Positions 58,919 through 64,000 of a stretch of 64,000 bases of DNA are shown one piece after another. Source of the stretch: Lentinus brumalis (lineage: Eukaryota > Basidiomycota > Agaricomycetes > Polyporales > Polyporaceae). Both the position numbers and the translations under genes were made by a program. Numbering within the stretch: position 1 is the first letter of the stretch; every line of letters begins with the position of its first letter. The stretch lies in the NCBI GenBank assembly GCA_001792895.1, contig MARA01000030.1:434001-498000 (forward strand), written 5' to 3'. Under the pieces are notes generated by a model. It searched no databases. It worked only from the letters and a program-made list of their open reading frames with translations, and was not told the origin of the DNA.

Positions 58919-61900
58919 TCAGAAGTCCCGGCGACCTTTGTCGTCGCGCCGCGAGGGCTTCTTTCCTCTGGGGTGCGTGCTCTGGGACCTGTCCGGGTTT
59001 CTCCCCGGGCGATTGGTGTTCGCGCCAGCATTCGACCGTGTGCGTGAGTCCTGGTGACGCGCCCGATCGCCGCCTCGTCCCTGTCTTGCAGTCTGCTCCG
59101 CGGGATTGTGCTGGCGTCCTCCGCGCTGGCCGCCTCGCGGCCAGGAGTTCCGGGACGGCTCCCGGCTGTTGCATGTCGATCTTCCGCCGAGACGGGTGCC
59201 GTAGGCGATATCGGGGTTGTTCTCGTCGTCGTGACGTCTCTCTCCGAAGACTCCTTCGCCTGGAGCAGGACCGTTCCACCCTGGAATCGTCGGGAACGGT
59301 CGTCGGGAACGGGCAGAGGTGGGCGAGGTGACTTACACTTCTGCAGCCGCCGCAGGGCGCGATGTAGCGGACACGGCCAGTCCCTATCGCGAAACTGGGG
59401 TAGCGTCTCGACCTCAGATTCGCCACCCAGCGACGCCATTGTCGCATCGACCTGGTCGGTAACCGCGTGATGAAGATGTTCGCAACGTAGCTGCCGTTGG
59501 ACAGCTGGAACGTTTCAACGCGTAGCGAGTTCAGGACCTCGTCGACCGCCTCGTCCACGTCCCAGCCAGCAAAGTCGGGGTTTGCGCGAATCATTTCTGC
59601 AATCCATTCGCGCATCCCATCCTCGTCAAGAGCTCGCAATACTGCCGCCCTGATCTTGTCTTCGTTGCCACTCAAGAAACCCTCGAGCATGAATAACCAT
59701 GTCGGCAGCGTCGCAATCCTCGGGAAGGTCAAGAACGAGATGGCGCGGAAGGACCACGCTCCCCGCGCAGTAGCTCGAGATACTCCCCGGGGCGTCAACC
59801 CGCGAATCGCCCATAGCGTTGGACGGTCGCGTGAACGCCTTCCCAGACCTGGCGCTGGCTCCGGAGGCACGACATCGAACCCCTGTTCGCCAGTGATCCT
59901 CTCGAGAGCCCATGTTAGGAGGTCAGCGACACGTTGATTGTGCTCGTCGTCCTCCGAGAAGCGGTAGTTGAAGACATCTACAAGGACGTCGGTGTTGGGC
60001 GGGTCAGACCAGATCTCGCGCACCCAGTCTTCTGCCATGCCGCGAATCGCCGTTTCCGGGTCATCGCGATGAATTGTTGGGAATCCGCGTCTGGGTGCCG
60101 GCGTCGGGACGTCGTCCTCCATCCTATCATCAAGGCGGAGGGCAGTGGGGACAATCTCACCCTCCTCCTGAAGCCGTTCGCGCTCAAAGTCGAACGCGTC
60201 CCGGTCGTCCATCCTTCCGTCGCTGCCCTCTTCGCGTTCACTGAGAGAGTCGTGCGTGCGCGGCGAGGCCATGTACTCATCCTCGATCAGGGAGGTGTCG
60301 CGTCCGCCGCGTCGGGATGCCATGAACGGCGAGAGTGTGCGTGCCATCGGGGGCGGCACGCTCCTTCTAGCTGGGCGTTGGGTTAGCGGGGGGGTCCTCA
60401 CGTACTCGTCGCCGCCTGTTCGAGCGATATACTCGGCCGCCCTGGTGTGCGGGAGGGGACGGAACTCCGACTGCTGCCTGTACTGCGTCGGGCGGGTTCG
60501 CGTTTCTAGATGAGACCAGCCGGCGTTGGAGGCCGCGGCAGCATTCGACGCCTGCGGCGAGGGGAGCGAGGAGCGAGCATCCCGCAAGCCTCGCTGCGTC
60601 GGAGTGGCGTGGTCGCGGCTTCTGTGCGCGGCACGACGCGATGGGCCGGCTTGCGTCTGCTCGAGGCCTTCACGCGGCGGCCACTCAGCTCCGTTTTGGT
60701 ACGCCTGCTGCATGTTCCTCTGGCGAGCCTCGATGATCTCCATCTCGTTCCAGACGTCGTTGTCGGGATCCGGGGCGGAGGCGTCCTGCTCAGGCGGCGG
60801 CAGCTCGATGTCCTGCGTCGTGGCACGTCCTTTTCCTTTGTTGCGTCTCGGGGCGTCTGATTCCGTCGATGCAGGGTCGCGATTTCTCGCATTGGTGACT
60901 ATCGGCAGCGCGGGATCGAGCGTGCCAGTGGCGCCGGAGGGCGGCTCATACGGAGCAGATGCATGCCTCGTTTGGCCTGAGCGTGGGCCGTTCCGGGCCT
61001 CGTCCTCGTGAGGTGAGTGCGCGTCACTGCGCGGAGCGTTATAAGGCCCAGTATGGGTACGAGTGTTGGGGTTCTGTACGTTAATGGGGGGCGGGGGGTC
61101 GACATAGCTACAGGACAGAAACCATCCGTCGAAATAGAAGCAGTCTCCTGCGCGTTCCACGCTCTCCCCAACATCCCTCTGCACCCCTCCAAGGATCAGA
61201 GTCGCCGAAGGGCGCGCTTGGCGGCAACGCGGCGCTGGCGTGCCACTCTGCGAGTCGCGCCTGTTCAGCGAGCCGAGCCTGTTCGGCGACGTGCGCATGT
61301 TCGTCGAGACGAGCCTGTTCGTCGCGTCCGTCCTGCCCGCCCTGCCGAGGCTGCTCGTGGGTGCGAGAGTTCGCGGGCGACGCAAGCTCCGCCTCACGTC
61401 TTCCGGGTTCGGCGACCCCGTCCAAAGACGCTTCCTGGCGGTCCGCCTGTCATCCTCCTCAGTATGTGCACATAACTGCTCACCATGGTCGCCTGTGTTA
61501 CCCGCGGGAGCACGTCCGTTCGATGCCGTGGTATTGATGTGCGCGCTCGCGCCGGCAGACGCACCGGCGGCCGGGCGGGCAGGGTTTGCGTTGGTGGCAA
61601 TGTCAGAGTTCGCGATCGACAGCGACGGAGCGCCCTCGTTGACGGCCGTCAGCGCTCCGCCAGAGGTCTGTGCGTTAGCCTGCGCAGGATCGAAGAAAGG
61701 AGGCGGGGTGGGGAAAAGAGCGAAATAATCAGTCGAAACCTCCTCGCCGTTTTGTACCTGCAGCGCCCCTGCGAGCGGCAGAGGGGCGGTAGCCTCGTTC
61801 GCGGCAGTCGCGAGAGCGTGCACCGTCGTTGCAGCCCCCGCCGTGTGCAGGCCTCCAGTCGCGTTCGCGTCGTTTGCGTTCGTCGCGTTTGTCGGTCCCG

Positions 61901-61994
61901 ACGGCGTCGGAGTACTGAGGTCGAAGCTGAGAGGGGACGAGAGGGCGGTGCCGTTCGCCGAGAGAGTGCTGCCCTCGTTTGCTTGCGCGGACAC
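58919..61994 (-). CDS. LINE ORF1 gag-like protein with zinc knuckle, apparent frameshift
   Basis: Nucleic-acid-binding gag-like protein. The N-terminal half is low complexity (Ala, Thr, Asn, Pro). A folded central part follows (TWLFMLEGFLSG, RLPTRSMRQWRRWV), then a CCHC knuckle, CGGCRSVSHLAHLC. Just after it, near 59285, sensible coding text moves to another frame (NGPAPGEGVFGERR, then Gly/Arg-rich RGGQRGGR) and ends at TGA 58921-58919. The nominal frame runs on to 58791 in Arg-rich nonsense-like text. The position 61994 is a GTG; no ATG is nearby in frame, and upstream text joins by a 40-nt intron-like gap (see 62033-62400). Confidence 0.75.
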
Positions 61995-62399
61995 GTTCGT
62001 CGGCGGCGTTCTATCGAAGAAGAACGCCGGAAGCTAGAGTGGATTGGGAAGGAAGCGCGTCAGTTTGACGTACGTGCGCGCTAGGAAAGGCGGGGGGGGT
62101 GTAGCGCACTTGCGCGCAGATGTACATGGAGGGCTGCTGCAGCCAGGGGAGGGAGCGTGGGGACCGTGCTTACCGACGCATTGCCCGCCTGATTCATCTG
62201 CAGCCCTATCGCAGGCGCGGCCGCAGCCAGCGCGTCCTCGACGTCCAGACCTCCAGCGTTGGGGTGCTGTTCAGCGAGCGGCGTGCGCGGCGTGCGCGGG
62301 AGCGGCTGAGGCTGGATCTGGGGACGTCCGCGGTTGCGTCGAGGACGAAAGTGTCCATCATCACGTTGAAGGCGTGCTCGTCAGCCTGCTGCTGGTGCA
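61995..62399 (-). other. Spliced-looking coding leader upstream of LINE ORF1
   Basis: Minus-strand segments 62175-62400, 62136-62075 and 62033-61995 are separated by GT...AG gaps (62174-62137 and 62073-62034, 38 and 40 nt) with closed phases into ORF1. Coding-like text such as NVMMDTFVLDATAD and GLDVEDALAAAAPAIG is visible. The first segment needs one added C in the CCCC run near 62320 to stay in frame. The first ATG (62401-62399) spans the LTR edge. LINEs are normally intronless, so this may be a host or chimeric exon set, or chance. Confidence 0.4.
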
Positions 62400-62767
62400 T
62401 GTTACGACTGATCGTCGAGGGGGATCAGGAAAGACTCACGAGACGAGCAGGGGCGTCGACGAACACTTGTGCAGCGAGAGCGGAGCAATGCTCGACGATC
62501 AGGGCTGGGGACAAGATGTATTGAGAGAGGTATCTACAGAGCGAAGTACAGCTTGGCTTACCTGGGGACAAGAGGTCGAAACTGAGGGTCCCCAGGTAGC
62601 GCTGGTGGTCTTATATACATGAGGGAACAATAGTGTCAGAAGACAATAGCGTGAGAGACATCATGGATGAAGACAATAGCGTGAGAGGGACCATGGGAAT
62701 CATGGTGATCGAACAATAGGATGACTGGGAAAGGAAATGAATAGTACCGGGGAGGCTGTTCGTAACA
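62400..62767 (-). mobile_element. Ty3/gypsy 3' LTR
   Basis: A 368-bp segment with terminal TGTTACG...CGTAACA inverted repeats, directly after a polypurine tract on the minus strand. A TATATA element lies at 62612-62617 in the correct orientation. The U3 part has short direct repeats: GAAGACAATAGCGTGAGAG occurs twice (near 62639 and 62668), with further ACAATAG motifs near 62627 and 62714. The matching 5' LTR is not in this window, and the internal region is mostly missing. Confidence 0.8.
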
Positions 62768-62781
62768 GTACCCCCTCCCAA
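62768..62781 (-). promoter_or_regulatory. Polypurine tract of gypsy element
   Basis: On the minus strand TTGGGAGGGGGTAC abuts the LTR start TGTTACG. This is where plus-strand DNA synthesis of LTR elements is primed, and it fixes the LTR boundary. Confidence 0.7.
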
Positions 62782-62799
62782 GGGTCGTGTCCGCACGAC

Positions 62800-63130
62800 C
62801 TAACGGTGGGATGTTGGGTGTTGCGCGTAGAATTCCATAACCCGCTGTGGAGCATGGGTCAGGTTTTCTGCAGGCTCCCAGCTGTCGTGTTCGGGACCCC
62901 ATCCCTTCCACCGTACGAGGTACTGGAGCTTCCTTCCTCGTCCATAGCGGCGAGACTCCAGCACCCGTTCAACTTCGTACTCCTCTTCTCCTTCCACTTC
63001 AATCGGTGCAGGCTCTGGTGGGTGCCGGCCTGGCAGGGAGCTGTGCTTGTGCGGCAGCAGCAGCGACACATGGAAGACTGGATGGATGGGTAGGTCTTTT
63101 GGTAGACGGACATCAGGAAAAAGGCGCCTA
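62800..63130 (-). pseudogene. Chromodomain C-terminus of a gypsy integrase (remnant)
   Basis: The last about 100 codons of a chromovirus polyprotein: LPIHPVFHVSLL, the segment that precedes the chromodomain in these integrases, then a chromodomain with YEVERVLESRR, LQYLVRWKGWG, DSWEPAENL and a stop at 62800. Chromodomains steer integration to marked chromatin. Upstream of about 63130 the integrase text is lost and replaced by short repeats, so the element is 5'-truncated or interrupted. Confidence 0.82.
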
Positions 63131-63461
63131 GCTCCGCCTGGCTATAGGGCGCTACAGGCTGTCCTAGAGATGCGAGAGCCAGGAAGCTGTCAGGTCTGCC
63201 TACGCAGCTCCGAGGCCAAGGTTTCTGAGGCTTCCTGCTCTCAGGTCTGCCTGCTCAGACCTGGCAGCATCCCAGATCTATCAGGCTGTCAGCTCTAGCG
63301 CAATTTCTGGGGCTCCCATGCACTCTCTTGGACTCTATTGCACTTTTGGATGGTCGTTCAGTACAGATGCATTTGATTGGTACTATAGACATTACGCTAC
63401 TTGAGCGGTGAGGAGAGTACATTGCAGTTCATATCCATCAACAAGCGACATGCAAGGTGAT
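63131..63461. other. Short-repeat region that breaks the gypsy remnant
   Basis: The motif TCAGGTCTGCCT occurs twice (about 63190 and 63241), accompanied by AGGAAGC/GCTTCCT in opposite orientation and a small AGGTCTG...CAGACCT inverted repeat. It may be the end of a small foldback element. No coding sequence seen. Confidence 0.4.
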
Positions 63462-64000
63462 CTAGTTACCGAGTTTGGACCCCATCTCCAGCTCATCAAA
63501 GTTGACATCGTCAAAGTCATCACCGTCGTCCTGGTCGGTCACAAGGTGCAGCTTGTTTGTGACCCTCCTGTAGAAGACATAATCAGTATTTGTTGAACCT
63601 TGTGCTCCCAAGAAGATAAAAACAAACATGATGCCCATGAACACGTCCTTCTGAAGGTTCATGACGTACGATGGCGACCTGGTGCAGAATGTCTTCCAGT
63701 TTTTGGCGTGCTTTGTATATCTGGACAAGGGTGAGATCCAGGAGACAGCGAGGGCAAGTTGACTTACGTCGCCGAAAAGTGCTCATCGGAAAAGTTGAGG
63801 CTCTCCTGGTGACCATGCACCCATTCTCGGAGTGCGTACTCCAACTGAAGATGATCTTGTTAGTGGGATTGCACATGGTGCGGTGGAGGGACGTACGCAG
63901 GTGACCACAAGCACAATGATAGGTCCCGGAACGACGTTCTGTTCGAGCATGACATTATACGCGCGAAGATCACTCTTGCCTTTACTGAACCATTGACCCC
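63462..64000 (-). CDS. Unrecognised membrane protein, 5' partial
   Basis: The 3' part of a gene that continues beyond the window. Exons (minus): 63897 to beyond 64000, 63768-63844, and 63462-63720; introns of 52 and 47 nt with closed phases. Visible text: a hydrophobic stretch PGPIIVLVVTC, then REWVHGHQESLNFSDEHF and AKNWKTFCTRSPSYVMNL, a second hydrophobic stretch FMGIMFVFIFLGAQ, and an acidic tail DQDDGDDFDDVNFDELEMG ending at TAG. I do not recognise the family. The acidic tail and two hydrophobic segments suggest a membrane protein with a cytosolic C-terminus. Real exons are supported by phase and composition. Confidence 0.6.

Larger units (their letters stand above)
52979..61994 (-). mobile_element. 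LINE (non-LTR retrotransposon), Tad/I-like with RNase H
   Basis: The element reads on the minus strand: gag-like ORF1 (to about 58919), endonuclease (58391-57066), reverse transcriptase and RNase H (57092-53234), a 3' UTR of about 230 bases and a poly-A tail, seen as 25 T at 52979-53003. AP endonuclease plus RNase H in this order is typical of fungal Tad and I-group LINEs. The 5' end is uncertain: ORF1 is open up to a splice-like junction at 62033, and an LTR lies beyond. The copy carries a frame change between EN and RT, a stop inside the RT-RNase H frame, and a frame change in ORF1, so it is probably inactive. I could not define target-site duplications. Confidence 0.9.

Noticed and set aside
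61485..62084. 199-codon plus-strand Arg-rich frame
   Set aside because: Antisense to the LINE ORF1 low-complexity region; no independent signal.
62800..63069. Host heterochromatin (HP1-like) protein
   Set aside because: The chromodomain is C-terminal to HPVFHVSLL integrase text and is followed by a polypurine tract and LTR, which marks a chromovirus.

Overview
The window reads as nuclear DNA of a basidiomycete fungus, most likely an Agaricomycete of the Polyporales type. The DNA is GC-rich. The genes are split by many short introns of roughly 35-70 nt with GT...CTAAC/CTGAC...AG signals. The gene content also fits: a membrane-anchored P450, a polyporopepsin-like aspartic protease, a two-domain WSC protein, a CE4-type deacetylase, a sugar porter, a Tad/I-like LINE and a chromodomain Ty3/gypsy remnant. 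Exon structures below were joined by hand from frame, phase and splice signals; no alignment was run.

Region 1 (1-3163): a complete 11-exon cytochrome P450 on the minus strand. Region 2 (3164-36759): a tandem array with a period of about 10 kb, three full units and a partial fourth. Each unit carries a La-module/RRM/xRRM gene that I identify as a LARP7/Pof8-type telomerase-RNA or U6-binding protein, then a MYND zinc-finger gene. Only the fourth copy keeps the full MYND gene. In units 1-3 it breaks after about codon 122 and is followed by about 6 kb of unassigned spacer with internal repeats and splice-like signals, then by about 1.3 kb of LARP7 upstream DNA.

Region 3 (36760-52608): ordinary single-copy genes: polysaccharide deacetylase (+), WSC-domain secreted protein (+), A1 aspartic protease (-), NADAR-domain protein with a Pro/Gln-rich N-terminus (+), and MFS sugar transporter (-). 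Deacetylase, WSC protein and protease suggest wall or secreted functions, but nothing shows they form one pathway. Region 4 (52609-64000): tRNA-Ile(AAT), a long LINE on the minus strand (gag-like ORF1, AP endonuclease, RT, RNase H, poly-A tail), a gypsy LTR with polypurine tract and chromodomain fragment, and the 3' part of an unrecognised membrane-protein gene.

A theme across the window is single-base frame breaks, mostly in C or G runs: WSC gene, NADAR gene (three), LARP7 copy 1 and the segment upstream of LINE ORF1. Units 2 and 3 also differ mainly by homopolymer length. This pattern suggests long-read consensus error more than true pseudogenes, and it affects how the array and the broken genes should be read.
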